Shown here: one piece after another, positions 36,511-47,842 of the stretch
How positions within the stretch are numbered: position 1 is the stretch's first letter
Layout of the letters: each line of letters opens with the position of its first letter
NCBI GenBank assembly: GCA_019096155.1
Contig: JAHCVI010000002.1
Coordinates: 2,046,001 to 2,110,000, forward strand
Direction: 5' to 3'
DNA: 64,000 bases
From: Staphylotrichum longicolle
Lineage: Eukaryota > Ascomycota > Sordariomycetes > Sordariales > Chaetomiaceae
The notes under the pieces: model-generated
What the model saw: the letters and a program-made list of their open reading frames with translations, nothing else
What the model was told of the DNA's origin: nothing
Database searches by the model: none
Translations under genes and position numbers: made by a program

Positions 36511-37646
36511 ATGGACAACACAGCAACACACAACTCGCCGCGGACCTGGTTCCTCACCTCGTCGCTCTCGCCGCTGTGCATCCGGCTGATCCGGCTGCTG
36601 CTGGCGCACGGCGACTACGTCGTGGCCTGTCTGCCGCCCAGCGAGATCGAGGACGACGAGCGGAGCGCCGAGTTCCGCGAGCTCATCAATGAGTGCAAGA
36701 GCAGTCGCAAGGACCGCGAGGGCTGGAAAGACCGCATCCGCGGCATCCGCTGCGATGGGCGCGCCATGGGCCAGTGCGGTGCCGCCATTGCCGAGGCCGT
36801 GCAGGTGTTTGGCCGCGTAGATATTCTGCTGTGCTGCAAGTATGAGGGTGAGTTGTCGCTCTTGTTATGACCTCGGGGGTGGGCCAGAGCTGATGTGCGC
36901 GCGCAGCCGTCATTGGCACCGTCGAGGAGCTCACGGCAACGCCCGCCACGCGCACCCTCGTCCGCGACCAGTTCGAAACCATCTTCTTCTCTCAGGTCAA
37001 CTACATCAAGGCCGCCCTGCCCCAGTTCCGCGCCCAGCACACGGGGCACATCATCATCCTGACCAGCATCGGCGGCCACATCGGCACACCCTGCATGTCC
37101 ATGTACGCTGCGGCCACCTGGGCGCTCGAAGGGTACTGCGACTCGCTGGCCTACGAGATCGCCCCCTTCAACATCAAGGTCACCATCGTGCAGCCCAACA
37201 AGGAGATCCCGAGCCTGACCAACAAGATCATCTTCGCCCCGCAGCTGCCCTACTACGACGCCGAGATCAACCCGGCCCCCATGATGCGCGAGATGCTCAC
37301 CAACGTGCTCAACGCCAACCCGGAGACGGCCGTCGAGCCGTCCGAGGACGAGATCCAGTACCGCTATCCGCGCCTGCCGGCGGCCACCTACGACAAGCTG
37401 GTCATGGAGACGGTGCACGCGCTGACGGCGATTGGGGGCCACGAGAACCCGCCGGCGAGGCACATTGTCGGGTTCGAGGGCGCCATCGCCGTCAAGGAGA
37501 AGCTCAAGACGGTGACGGAGGAGCTGGAGGACTTTGTCGAGGCGAGCGTGGCCGTGGATATCTTTGAGAGCGAGCTCAAGGCCGAGGCGAGGCAAGGACG
37601 GTCGACGATGGAGGTTCGTACGCCAGGTGGAGGGATGGGGTTTTAA
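36511..37646 (+). CDS. short-chain dehydrogenase-like protein, catalytically degenerate
   Basis: Two exons (36511-36847, 36907-37646) give about 358 aa with a clear SDR fold. The family's three key motifs are altered. The N-terminal TGxxxGxG cofactor loop is here TSSLSPLCI (residues 16-24), with no glycine. The NNAG motif is replaced by LLCCKYE (106-112). The active-site YxxxK reads YAAAT (179-183), so Ser166 and Tyr179 keep normal spacing but the lysine is Thr183. The scaffold around them is well preserved (HTGHIIILTSIGGHIGTP, ALEGYCDSLAYEIAPFNIKV, TIVQPNKE). The long open frame and intact splice sites argue against a decaying pseudogene. It is more likely a non-catalytic SDR used as a binding or scaffold protein. 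Partner and substrate are unknown. The C-terminus is an acidic helix plus a Gly-rich end. Confidence 0.85.
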
Positions 37647-38456
37647 TGGGGCTTGCGTCTGATTCTTCTTTGAGTCTTGAGCTTGGGGTCTGGAAGAGGG
37701 GGATTCTGTACACTACAAATGGGCGTAGGAAAAGGAATGTTTGGGCAAGGCAGAGTTGGAGGTTGGGTGGTCCGTTGATACCAATTTCCTAGGCGCATAT
37801 TTGCAGAACACGGACGTTATTTGCATCTCCTTGAAATATTGACAATCGAAATACTTCCAAACACCAAGACCAACACCAACGCGCAAGACAGATTCTCATT
37901 TGTGGGCAGTTGCGCTTTTGTTGGATGCAAAACTGTGAGAGGAAGATGTGTGCGTAGCTCAGGCTCGGTTGACATGGGGGCTTGCTGGCCCCTGATCTGC
38001 AGGGACAACCCCCCCTCAATTACCTTATCCGTACAGCGGCCATAGCTCCCAAGCAGAACCCACTCAGGCCTGCGCGCTTGCTGCGGGCCCGCCTGCGGGG
38101 GTCACTGGTGGCTTTCATCCCCCTGCATGCACTCGAGCACATCCATTGTCACCCATGCTCGACTTCAACCCCAAATTGGACATCTTGACATTTGGATTCC
38201 CACCGATTCCCAACACACACCCGCAGTCAACCTCGAGCAGCCGCGCCCTTGATCTCAACTTGCGAACACGGCAGCCCCGCTCTACGTTCCGGCGCGAACC
38301 AGGCAGCGGCGCATACATACGGTCCCTGAACCTTCAACTGTCTTGGGACGCATCGCTGCCTGCCGGAACTCGAACATGTCCTTCCCCTGACCGAACCATC
38401 CCTCCCCCATTTCTGCGCCGCCGCCTCGATACTCCAGGAATGACCGCCGCGCAGCC
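37647..38456. other. intergenic region
   Basis: 3' flank of the SDR gene and promoter of trs120. Nothing further recognised. Confidence 0.6.
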
Positions 38457-41400
38457 ATGACTGTCGATCCCCTTCTCCCCGTCGCCCCGGCGAGGGTCAA
38501 GGCACTTGTGCTACCCATCGGCCACATCAAACGGGAGCGCTTCACCGCTTTCGTCGACCGCCTCAATGCCGAGACCGTCGTCCACCTGCGGGACGTCACC
38601 CCCGATGCCCGCCCACACAGGAGTAAGGGTCCGCGCCTGTGTGTTTCCGCCAGCCACGCTTGCTGACTCGGCCCGTGTTCAGACATGTTCTCGCCCCTGG
38701 CGTTTCCCGACGGCGCCATGTTCTACGACCTCATGACCCATCAACCTCCCGCGTCCCATCTTGCCCTCTCGCCCTTCGACCTGTTTCGCGAACCGCTCGC
38801 CGTCATTGCCATTGCCGATGGCGCCGAGCTGCCCAAGTCTGTGTTCAGCAAGAGACACTCGGGATGCAGGACTGTTGAAGAGGGAAACATACGCGCGCTC
38901 TACCAGGACCTGGAGGATCTGAGGGATCGGTACCCCAAGGTGCTGGCCCACCAGGTGCTCGTCTTTGACTACCTGCCGGACAAGGAGAAGCCTCTGCCCA
39001 TACCAGAGGGCATCGTGACCATCCCCCCCGTTGAGCAGCTCAAACGGACCACCATCAAGACGGTCATGTGTGACATTTCTGCCCTCGTTCTGGCCGAGAT
39101 GACCACTCTCGCCAGGTCGTATGAGGGCATGTCGTTTATAGACTCGCCAGGGCACTCTTCCACCCGCCAGATGAACGCCATGGACGAGCCGACCGCCTTT
39201 GCTCGGAGGAACTCGCAATTCTCGCTGCCGACCAACCGGTCGAGCTCGGCAAGCGGCATCCCTGATAGGAGCCATGTGCGCATGTCCATGCCGCCTGTTC
39301 CGTCAAAGGGGCACGCATCCGCCTCCAGCACGCCCACGCCCGCTCGCCCGTCTACTCCGGTGGCCAGCAACAAGCCTCTCCCGTCCCCACCCAACACATT
39401 CGACAACATCATTGGCCCCATGGAGCCCACCAGTCCCGAGCAGATGAGCTCATCATCACGTCCCGACCTGGCTGAAGCCTTCAGAACCCAGAGCCAGGAC
39501 CGAGTCTCAGTGCAGGGTTTTGGCCCCGGAGGTCTCAACGAAAGGTGGAGGAGCAAGGGAAGGTGCCGGGTCCAAGTGGTGGTTGGGTCGCTCTACCTCC
39601 AGGCTGGCCTGTGGAACAACGCGCTCAAGGAGTTGGTGGAAGCCGCCACGATAGCCAAGTCGATTAATGATCACATCTGGCACGGGAAAGCTCTCGAGCT
39701 GATGCTCATCAGCCTTGTCCTGCTCGGCTGGGCCGGCATTGAGTTCCAAGTTCCCAGCATCATGCTTCCGCCTCACGACAAGGGGACAGGCACTGCGGCC
39801 GCCCTCCAGGAAGCGGAAGCACGCGACCCCACACAGCCTCGCTGGCTGCGGAACCTTCAGGTGTACATGCCGGAACTGCTGGACCGCATCACCGGGTTAT
39901 ACTCAAGAATATCAGCTGAGCACCTGCCACCATTGCCCTTCTCCGAAGCAGTCATCAGGTTTTGCAGAATGCTCTCAGCCATCCACACGACTGACGGCAG
40001 GCTCTGCCCGGAGTCGTTCGACATGATCGTTTTTGGCAGACCTCCCAAGAAACCCTTGACCACTTCACCCCGTTTCACCATCCAACCCACTCGGACCCAG
40101 ATCGTCTCTACCCTCTTCAAGGCGTTCCCGGCGTCTTCTTCGGAGCTCCTCACCACCGTTGACCGGGTCGTGATTCTCAGCGGGATAGCGTCCGTGCTGG
40201 GACACCTCGGATTCCAGAGGAAGAAGGCGATGGTTGTCAGAGAGCTTGTCTCGGTCCTGGTAGGCGGCCTCGTCGAGGCGCGTACGCGGGGTGCGGCCGA
40301 CGTCGGCATCCATCCCGCGGCCGGATTGGTCGGGCTGAACGGTGCCAATGCTCGGGAGGGGCCCGGTGGCGCGTTGGAGCTTGCGGATGGCGACGTCGAA
40401 CAGGGGATTGAGGCCTTCCTGGGCCTGCTGCTCAAGACGTACGGTGTCGTTGACGGTCATATTCCGGGAGAAATAGAGGGGGAGACCGATGCGGATGTCG
40501 TGTTGCGGATCCAGAGGCAGTCCGCCGCGAGGTTCTTTGGGATGCAGAGTGTCAAGCTCAACATCCTTCGGGCTTGCATAAACTTCTCAGAGGCGCTGCC
40601 AGACTTCGCCGGGGTCCTCAAGTACTCGAGCGACCTGCTGCGGACCGCTGGCAGCGGCATCGCTCCTGGGCCGCGGAGGGAAAACGCCTACCCCTCAGTA
40701 TCCAGGGAGGAGCAGATCCGCCTGGTCACCAACATTTTGAAGACGTCGAGCTTGTCCAAGCGATTGGGTATCGGCTCCCTGACGGCAGAGTACTGGGACG
40801 AGTTTCTCGTACGCGGCATCACACTGGAGGCGCTACCACCGACGAGAACACCTGTACCGCACGCCAAAACGGTCCTCCCAGGCATAACCGCCGCGCGAAG
40901 CTCGCAGGATGTTGATCCTTTTATCTATAACCCGTTCCTGAAGCGGCCCGACACGGCCGCGGTCGACCGCATCCTGGTGGCCGGCGAGCCGGCAAGCTTT
41001 AGGCTCACCCTGCAGAATCCCTTTGAGATCGAGGTGGAGCTGGAGAGTATCCGGCTGGACACCGAGGGAGCCGAGTTTGAGTCGGCGGTGGAGAGCACCA
41101 CCATCGGGCCGTACCGGACCCAGATTATGAGGATATCGGGCACGCCAAAGGGCGCGGGGACGGTCAAGGTCACGGGCGCGCTGATCAAAGTTCGAGGGTG
41201 CCGCGAGAGGAGGTTCCCCATCTTCGCGGACCCGTGGGCGCCCGAGGACGAGACGAAGATCAAGGCCATCGGACTCGGTGCCCTAGACACGAATGTTGCG
41301 GCAGTGTCGCCGGCCATTCAGCGGCTCAAGCCGGAGAATGTCGAGCTCAACGTTATTGCTCCTCAACCTGTCGTTGTGATCAAGTCATCGACGCTGCCCC

Positions 41401-42928
41401 AGTCTTCGGTCATGATCCTAGAAGGGGAGCGCCAATGCTTCTCAATCACACTACAGAACCTGTCTGCGACTACGCCCGTAGACTTTTTGTTGTTCTCCTT
41501 CAAAGACTCGACTCAGGAGCCACTACAGTTGGCCCTCGGCAACCGCGATGCCACCGCCACGGAGCTCTACGAGTACGAGCTCGTCCTGGCTAAGAAACAG
41601 CCGCTCCGTTTAAGAAACCGTGATGACAGCAAGAGGTTCATCGCTCCGGGCCAGACGTCCACGTTCGACTTTGAAATCCTCGGACGGCCCGGCCTCACAC
41701 ACGGTCTCATCCAGGTCGACTACGCACATCTGGGAGTGCCACACGATGAGGTGGCCGAGAAGTTCTACACTCGCCAGGTGTCGATGGAGCTTACCGTCAC
41801 AGTCAACGCCAGCGTCGAGATCTCGCGGGTGGACGTCCTCCCGCTCACCAGCTCCATCCCGGCGCCGCTCTGGTCTCGCGTCACAGGACATCAAACCGAC
41901 GCCCCTCCCGAACTTACCGCAGACACGCACTGCCTTCTGCTCCTCGATCTCCGCAACTCGTGGCCCAGCCAGATGGCCATCACGCTTTCGTCCTCGGATG
42001 GCGTGCAGGTCGAAGAGCACATTCTCCCCGGCAACACCACCCGCATCCTCCTCCCCATCAAGCGCGTTTACCTCGAGGACCCGCACGCTTTCATCCCGGC
42101 GCTCAACCCGGCGCGCCAGCGACAGTTCGTTGTCAGCACCAAGATCTCCCCCGAAGTCGAGCGGGCCAACCGCGAGGCTTTCTGGTACCGCGAGAAGGTC
42201 CTCGACACTCTCCGCGCGACCTGGCGCTCCACCTCGCCCGGCCACACCCGTCGCAACGGCGAGATTGAGCTCCGCGCAGTGCGCTTCACGGCGCGCATGA
42301 TCGAAGCGATCAAGATTGACGAGGTCGACATTGACATCTCGGTCGTCGACCCCTCCACCACCCCCACCGACTCCACCAGCGACTCCCTTCCGCTCCCCCG
42401 CGACGACTTGGGACGATGTGTCGTCCCCGTCGACGCCTTCCTCACCCTCCGCGTGCGCGTAACCAACCGCTCCGCGCGGCCCGTCTACCCTCTGCTCCGG
42501 CTCACGCCGGCGCTCTGCCACCGGCCCTTCAACGTCTCGCTGGACTTTACGCGCAAGATGGCCAAGTTTGCGTGGAACGGGAACCTGCAGCAGGCGCTGC
42601 CGCTGCTGGAGGGCAACGGCGGGACGGCCGAGGTCAGCATGGGGGTCACGGCGCTCTGCAGGGGCGAGTTTGAGATCGCCGGGAGCGTGGAGGAGGCGCG
42701 GCTGTGGGTTGATCCGGCGGCTGAAGGGGAGGAGGGTGAGGACGGGGCGGGAAGAAGAAGGACGAGAGGGAGAAGGGCGGCAAGTCGGAGGCGGAGGCGC
42801 AGGTTATTATATTGGGGGCGGCGTTGGGGAAGAGAGAGAGACGGGTGTGGCATGCGAGGAGGGCGTGCCGGTTGGTGGTGCGGGATCTGTGTAAAGGGAG
42901 GAATTGCTTGGGAGATGACGTGATGTAA
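38457..42928 (+). CDS. trs120: TRAPPII subunit Trs120 (TRAPPC9)
   Basis: Trs120/TRAPPC9 is specific to TRAPPII, the Golgi exchange factor for Ypt31/Rab11-type GTPases. Two exons (38457-38622, then from 38683) encode about 1,470 aa. The N-terminus MTVDPLLPVAPARVKALVLP is followed, across an intron in an Asn codon, by NMFSPLAFPDGAMFYDLM. Then come the alpha-solenoid TPR-like middle (VVVGSLYLQAGLWNNALKEL) and beta-sandwich repeats in the C-terminal half (LQNPFEIEVELESIRL, LFSFKDSTQEPLQLALGN). As read, the frame after about 42745 becomes an Arg/Trp-rich tail and stops at 42923. One added G in the GGGG at 42744-42747 restores a natural ending, ..KSEAEAQVIILGAALGKRE.. and RRVWHARRACRLVVRDL, stopping at 42928. 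The coordinates given assume that. Confidence 0.88.
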
Positions 42929-43003
42929 TCAATGTATGAAATGAGGAAGTTGTTCGTTGTGCAGTTCTGCGACGCTGAGGCTCTTTGCGTTGCGACCCTA
43001 TTT

Positions 43004-43038
43004 GGGGGAGTTGGGGGGTTAGTTGGGGGAGTTGGGGG
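43004..43038 (+). repeat. G-quadruplex motif
   Basis: Four runs of 5, 6, 5 and 5 G separated by loops AGTT, TTAGTT and AGTT, 76 bp past the trs120 stop, on the sense strand. Confidence 0.85.
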
Positions 43039-43714
43039 TCATGGGTGTATATGGGTTGGGGTTGCTATCCCGTCCTGCCCGTCCTACCCGTCCTCGCCGG
43101 GGTCCAAAACGTTCGACAACGTTCGACGGGCTCCCCGAACTCTTCGAGCCGACACTTATCTCGGCATCGCCAGGCCCAACAGCAGCAGCAGCAGCAGCAG
43201 CGTTCCATCATGCCACCCCCTTCATTTCCGCATGGCAGCAGTCGCGTATGGGCCCTTTGTTGGCAATAGCTCCTCGCCGTGCCGCTGCAATGCATCGGTA
43301 CACGGCCCGGCTCGGCGCAAGGGCCGCGTCCTGATACTCGTTAGCGTTAGCCCCCTGCGGTTGGCGATTCTGCCCGGCTCGAGTCCGGATACCAATGCGT
43401 GCAGCCAACAGAACCAAGTAAACGACCCTATGGCTCGACCACTCGCGTCGGCGTGTCTGGCGCTGGGGTCTCGATTGATGCATGCGAAGACCTGGTCTCA
43501 GGCCCTGGCCCCTGCATGTCTTCATCTTAGCCGTGTCCCAACACGCAGAGAAGGGGGAGAAATGGATGGACTGATAAAGGGTTGAAGAGCGCAGCTCTCT
43601 CGTCTCTCTGCTCTCTCTCGGGTGCCAGCGGGATATGTGTGATTCGATACAGACACCCATCTTGAGCCTTTGTCGCTGACGGCTTTTCCCATTTGCGAAT
43701 CGAGCTCACAGGGC

Positions 43715-43735
43715 ATTGTACATTGTACATTGTAC
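43715..43735. repeat. three tandem ATTGTAC units
   Basis: Exact 7-bp unit three times, followed by a CGTAC-containing imperfect inverted repeat to 43753. Confidence 0.8.
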
Positions 43736-44224
43736 CGTACGTGCACCGTACGGAGCGAGGCACAGAAACTCCCTGACGTTACAGTGAGCTTCAAATTCGG
43801 GTTCACTTCCCGTCAGCTCCTGGGGAACCACGGCGAAGCACGGCCAGGTACGGGCATTTTTACTTTGTCACTTTTTTTTTTCTCGCTCGTCTGAAAGGCT
43901 CCCGCTCTTCCCGCTCTCGGTTCGCCACTCACCTCGAGTTCTTGCCATTGACTCGGAGCGATGCGGAATCTCTGGCTCAATAATCTCCTGAATGCACTTG
44001 TTTGGTTTTCTAAGTTGTTTTGATTTTGTTCTAACCCCCCTGATCTGCAGCGCATTTTGTTTGGTCGCATCGTTGCATGTGTGAGACGAGGGAAAAAAGC
44101 ACTGTCTCATCGAATCAACTTTCAAAACCACCAACCCGCATCACACTCCTTCTCGTGTGATTTGCCAATTCGTCTCAGAAGCGAGGGTGATACAAAACCC
44201 TCGAAAGGGGCATAGCCGGAAAAT

Positions 44225-46861
44225 ATGCAGCAGCCACGCCCCCGCATCCTCTTCCTGGACGCCTACGACTCCTTCTCCAACAACATCACCTCCCTGCTCA
44301 CCACCCTCCTCAAAGCCGACGTCTTTGTGCTGCCCATCGACGACCCCCTGATCGAGGGCCATCACGGCAGCTCGTCGGCTGCGGCACTCACCCCGGAGGA
44401 GCGCCAGGCCCGGTTCATCGCCGAGCTCAGACGCTATGACGCCGTCGTGTGCGGCCCCGGGCCGGGCAACCCGGACAACGAGGCCGACGTCGGGCTGATG
44501 CGCATCGTGTGGCAGCTCGCCGAGAGCGAGATGCTGCCCGTGCTGGGCGTGTGCTTGGGGTTCCAGAGCCTGGTGGCGGCGCACGGCGGGCAGGTCGGGA
44601 GGCTGAGGAGGGGCCTGCACGGCATGGTGAGGGAGATTGACCACCTCGAGAAGGGGAACGGGGAGCAGAGGGACGGGGATATCTTTGGCGGCGTGGGGAC
44701 GTTCAAGGCGACGCTGTACCACAGCTTGTGTGGGCATGTCGGGCAGGACGAGGTCGCCGAGAAGGAGTGGGAGACGGCGAGGTGGCGGCCTCTGGGGCGG
44801 TGCCCGGACCTGGTGCCGTTGGCGTGGGTCGAGGAGGAGCGCGAGGACGGCGGGAAGGAGAGGATTCTCATGGCCGTCCAGCACAGGACGAAGCCGTTCT
44901 GGGGAGTGCAATACCACCCCGAGTCGGTGTGCACCGAGGATGAAGGGAACAAGGTCATTGCGAACTGGTTCCGGGAGGCTCGGGGGTGGAATGAGAAGAA
45001 GGGGAGGGTTCCTGTGGTGGACGGCCACGCTTTGGCTCGGGCTGCCACGAAACCTAGTCTGCTTTCCCAGCTCGCTGGGGGACCGGCCGACCAGGGTGCA
45101 TCACGGCGGTGGTGGGAGACGCTCGAGACGAACCCCACGCCGAACTTCCTTACGGTGCAGCTGCCGCCTGGCCTCCAGGTGCCGGATATTGTCGAGGCAG
45201 TCGATCCCACGCGGTCGGAGCGCATCATCCTCGACTCGGCCAACGCCGCACCGTCGACATCCAGGGCTGACGTGCGTGGGCGGTATAGCATCATCGCCGT
45301 TGGGCTGGAGGAGACGCTGCGTATCGAGTACCACACCGGCGACTCCTATGCCACGATCAAGATCGGGGGTCTCGTCGGATCACCGCTGACCCGCTCGGAC
45401 AAGGTGCCGCTTGATCAGTATGGCGATGTATGGGGCTTGATCGCTGCCTTCCACGAGGCGCGCCGTCTGCCCGCGACCGAGCCCTCCAACACCCCCTTTG
45501 TTGGCGGCTTCATGGGCTACATCACCTACGAGCAAGGCCTGAGCGACATTGGCATCTCTTTGGACCAGCGTTCACATCACCGGCCTGATGTTGCCCTCGC
45601 CTGGGTTACCAAGAGCGTCGTCGTCGACCATGTGCAGCAGGTGGTCCACATCCAACACCTCGAGTCTGCCAGTCCGGAGAAGGACGATTGGGTAGGCAAG
45701 ACGGCGGACAAGCTCTTCGCGTTGCGCAACCCCCATCGCAGGCCCTCTGTCAGCGCTGCAGAAGAGGCCATGCAGCTCCCCTTGAAGATGCGGCGCCCCT
45801 CGTTGGGCGCTTCCATCCAGCCGCCCCAGATGAAGGACTACGAGGCCAAGGTCCGGATCTGCCAGGAGTACATCGCGGCCGGCGAGTCTTACGAACTCTG
45901 CCTCACCGACCAGACCACCATCGCCCGCCCTCCCAGCGACAACCTCTCCATCACCCATTCGAGGCCTTCCCTGTGCAAGCAGCAGCAGCAGCAGCAGCAA
46001 CAACACCAGTCTCAACAGTGCCGCTGCGCCTCCTGCCCGCCCCTGTCTCCCCAACCCCCCGCCTCCTCCTGGGCGCTCTTCAAGCGCCTGCGCAAGCTCC
46101 AGCCGGCCCCCTTCGCCTCCTACCTCCGCCTCGGCCCGGCGACGCTCGTCTCGGCGTCGCCCGAGCGCTTCCTCACCTACGACCGGCGCGGGCGGTGCTC
46201 GATGCGGCCGATGAAGGGCACGGTGCGCAAGTCCGAGGCCGTCTCGACGCTCGCCCAGGCCGAGCGCATCCTGCACGTGCCCAAGGAGGAGGCCGAGAAC
46301 CTCATGATCGTGGACCTGGTCCGCCACGACCTGCACGCCGTGTGCGGCGCCGGCAACGTCGTCGTGTCGGACCTGCTCAAGGTCGAGGAGTACCAGAGCG
46401 TGTTCCAGATGATCACCGTCGTGGAGGGCCAGCTGCCCCCGCGGCGGCGCGAGGGGGAGGAGGGGTGGCAGGACAAGGACAAGGTGTACACGGGGCTGGA
46501 CGTGCTCGCCGCGAGCCTGCCGCCGGGCAGCATGACGGGCGCGCCCAAGATGAGGAGCTGCGAGATCCTGAGGGAGATCGAGGGGACAAAGGAGCGGGGC
46601 CTGTACTCGGGCGTGGTCGGGTACATGTGTGCCACGGGGCGTGGCGACTGGAGTGTGACGATCCGGAGTCTGTTTCGGTGGGACGATGAGCAGGTTGCTG
46701 TGAACGGGGACGAGGGGCCCGAGGTGCGTGAGGTGTGGCGGATCGGGGCCGGTGGAGCTGTCACCATCTTGAGTACCCCTGAGGGTGAGAGGGAGGAGAT
46801 GTTTACCAAGCTTGGTGGGCCGCTGCGGATATTTGGCGAGGAGCCGACGTGCCGGTGGTAG
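44225..46861 (+). CDS. abz1: bifunctional aminodeoxychorismate synthase (PabA-PabB fusion)
   Basis: Makes 4-amino-4-deoxychorismate from chorismate and glutamine, the step before p-aminobenzoate in folate synthesis. Single exon, 878 aa, the normal fused fungal architecture. The N-terminal class I glutamine amidotransferase starts RILFLDAYDSFSNNI, has the nucleophile Cys110 in GVCLGFQSL and the His231/Glu233 pair in YHPESVCTE. The C-terminal chorismate-binding domain includes PFVGGFMGYITYEQG, AGESYELCLTDQT, ASPERFL, MKGTVRKSE, VDLVRHDL and PPGSMTGAPKMRSCEILREIE. The fold is interrupted near residue 585-600 by a Gln run (about nine CAG/CAA) plus a Cys-containing Gln/Ser segment, just after the glutamine-rich substrate motif region. 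This is probably a surface loop. Trp-synthase-like TrpE/TrpG is the nearest alternative, but the fusion order and KGT/SPERF context fit PABA synthase. Confidence 0.94.
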   Translation: MQQPRPRILFLDAYDSFSNNITSLLTTLLKADVFVLPIDDPLIEGHHGSSSAAALTPEERQARFIAELRRYDAVVCGPGPGNPDNEADVGLMRIVWQLAESEMLPVLGVCLGFQSLVAAHGGQVGRLRRGLHGMVREIDHLEKGNGEQRDGDIFGGVGTFKATLYHSLCGHVGQDEVAEKEWETARWRPLGRCPDLVPLAWVEEEREDGGKERILMAVQHRTKPFWGVQYHPESVCTEDEGNKVIANWFREARGWNEKKGRVPVVDGHALARAATKPSLLSQLAGGPADQGASRRWWETLETNPTPNFLTVQLPPGLQVPDIVEAVDPTRSERIILDSANAAPSTSRADVRGRYSIIAVGLEETLRIEYHTGDSYATIKIGGLVGSPLTRSDKVPLDQYGDVWGLIAAFHEARRLPATEPSNTPFVGGFMGYITYEQGLSDIGISLDQRSHHRPDVALAWVTKSVVVDHVQQVVHIQHLESASPEKDDWVGKTADKLFALRNPHRRPSVSAAEEAMQLPLKMRRPSLGASIQPPQMKDYEAKVRICQEYIAAGESYELCLTDQTTIARPPSDNLSITHSRPSLCKQQQQQQQQHQSQQCRCASCPPLSPQPPASSWALFKRLRKLQPAPFASYLRLGPATLVSASPERFLTYDRRGRCSMRPMKGTVRKSEAVSTLAQAERILHVPKEEAENLMIVDLVRHDLHAVCGAGNVVVSDLLKVEEYQSVFQMITVVEGQLPPRRREGEEGWQDKDKVYTGLDVLAASLPPGSMTGAPKMRSCEILREIEGTKERGLYSGVVGYMCATGRGDWSVTIRSLFRWDDEQVAVNGDEGPEVREVWRIGAGGAVTILSTPEGEREEMFTKLGGPLRIFGEEPTCRW
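45979..46010 (+). repeat. CAG/CAA repeat encoding poly-Gln inside abz1
   Basis: Nine consecutive glutamine codons, mainly CAG with two CAA, in frame within the PabB domain. Confidence 0.85.
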
Positions 46862-47349
46862 GGAATTTCTTTTTCTTTTGAGTATATATAACAAGTGTGT
46901 AAAGAGACGGATAGACCAGAATGGGCACTCAACGAGTCCAGCGGGCGATTTTTACAATACCAGGGTAATGGCGTTTGTCAGTAGAAATGGTATCGGCTCA
47001 ACGGCGAATCTAGGATACAGGGCTCTAACCCTTTGTATGCAGCACTCACTCGTGGTTGTTTTTGAATAGAAAGAGGTGACGAAACTGGGAAATATTCACA
47101 GACCGCGGCTCTATGCGCCAGGCGCCCAACCCTCCTCGCCTTTCCATTCTCGACTCCTCCTGCAACGGCTTGCTGCGAAGGTGCCGCCCCTACCCCGCTT
47201 GTGATGTGTCAAAGGAAGCGCCATATTGTACACCCATCCAGAAAAATGCCGCCCTGAAGAACCCACCGTCCCAACCCATCGTCGTCGTCGTGATGCTCCA
47301 ACACCCCAAAATCACAGCTCTCACTCTCTCGTACCCCTAATGCAACCGC
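46862..47349. other. convergent intergenic region
   Basis: 3' flanks of abz1 and vps55. No feature seen. Confidence 0.6.
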
Positions 47350-47842
47350 TTAAAACTCCTGCTCTTCTTGGAAGAACATGGTAAAGCTGATAATCGTCCC
47401 ATAAATCAACAGCCCACCAATGACAGACATAACCATGGCCGGGATCGTGATCAGATTCGAGTGAGCGAGCAGTACGGGCAACGCTACAAAACAACGCACC
47501 ACATCATTAGCAAAGCACCCTCTCATGATACGCAATTCAATCCCTTATTTCCCCCTGAGACAGATAAGATGGGCAAATAGACGTACCGATCCCCATGACG
47601 ACCAGGAATCCCGTGCAGAAGCGGCCCAGGTCCAGCACGGCGGCGCCCGAGCTCTCGACAAAGTCGTCCGGGTTCGCGCAGTGGCTGCATATCCAGTTGG
47701 GCACGGGGGCCAGCACGTAGGTGGCGACGACCAGCAGCGGGTAGTACGAGTGCCAGAGGGCGCACGAGAGGATGACGAGGAGGAAGCCGACGGCCAGCAC
47801 GAAGGAGAGGGCGATGATCGTTTTGAGGCCTGCTGTTGGCAT
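47350..47842 (-). CDS. vps55: Vps55 (LEPROT/OB-RGRP family) endosomal membrane protein
   Basis: Vps55 works with Vps68 in late endosome-to-vacuole transport. Two exons (47842-47587, 47483-47350) join in the Ala codon of ..VVMGI/ALPVLLAHSNLI.. to give about 129 aa (yeast 140). Four hydrophobic segments are visible: TIIALSFVLAVGFLLVILSC, YYPLLVVATYVLAPVPNWIC, FCTGFLVVMGIALPVLLAHS and ITIPAMVMSVIGGLLIYGTI. The family's central loop CANPDDFVESSGAAVLDLGR and the acidic C-terminus FQEEQEF are both present. Confidence 0.94.

Larger units (their letters stand above)
42929..44224. other. intergenic region with G4 motif and short repeats
   Basis: Contains a four-run G-quadruplex motif, an AGC microsatellite (43182-43201), a three-copy 7-bp repeat and the promoter of the PABA synthase gene, including a TGACTCG (one mismatch from the Gcn4 core) at 43949. 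No gene. Confidence 0.55.

Noticed and set aside
41610..42521. Leftward open frame inside trs120
   Set aside because: Antisense shadow in GC-rich coding DNA; trs120 is clearly the real gene.
46177..46932. Leftward frame across the end of abz1
   Set aside because: Antisense to conserved PabB codons; shadow.
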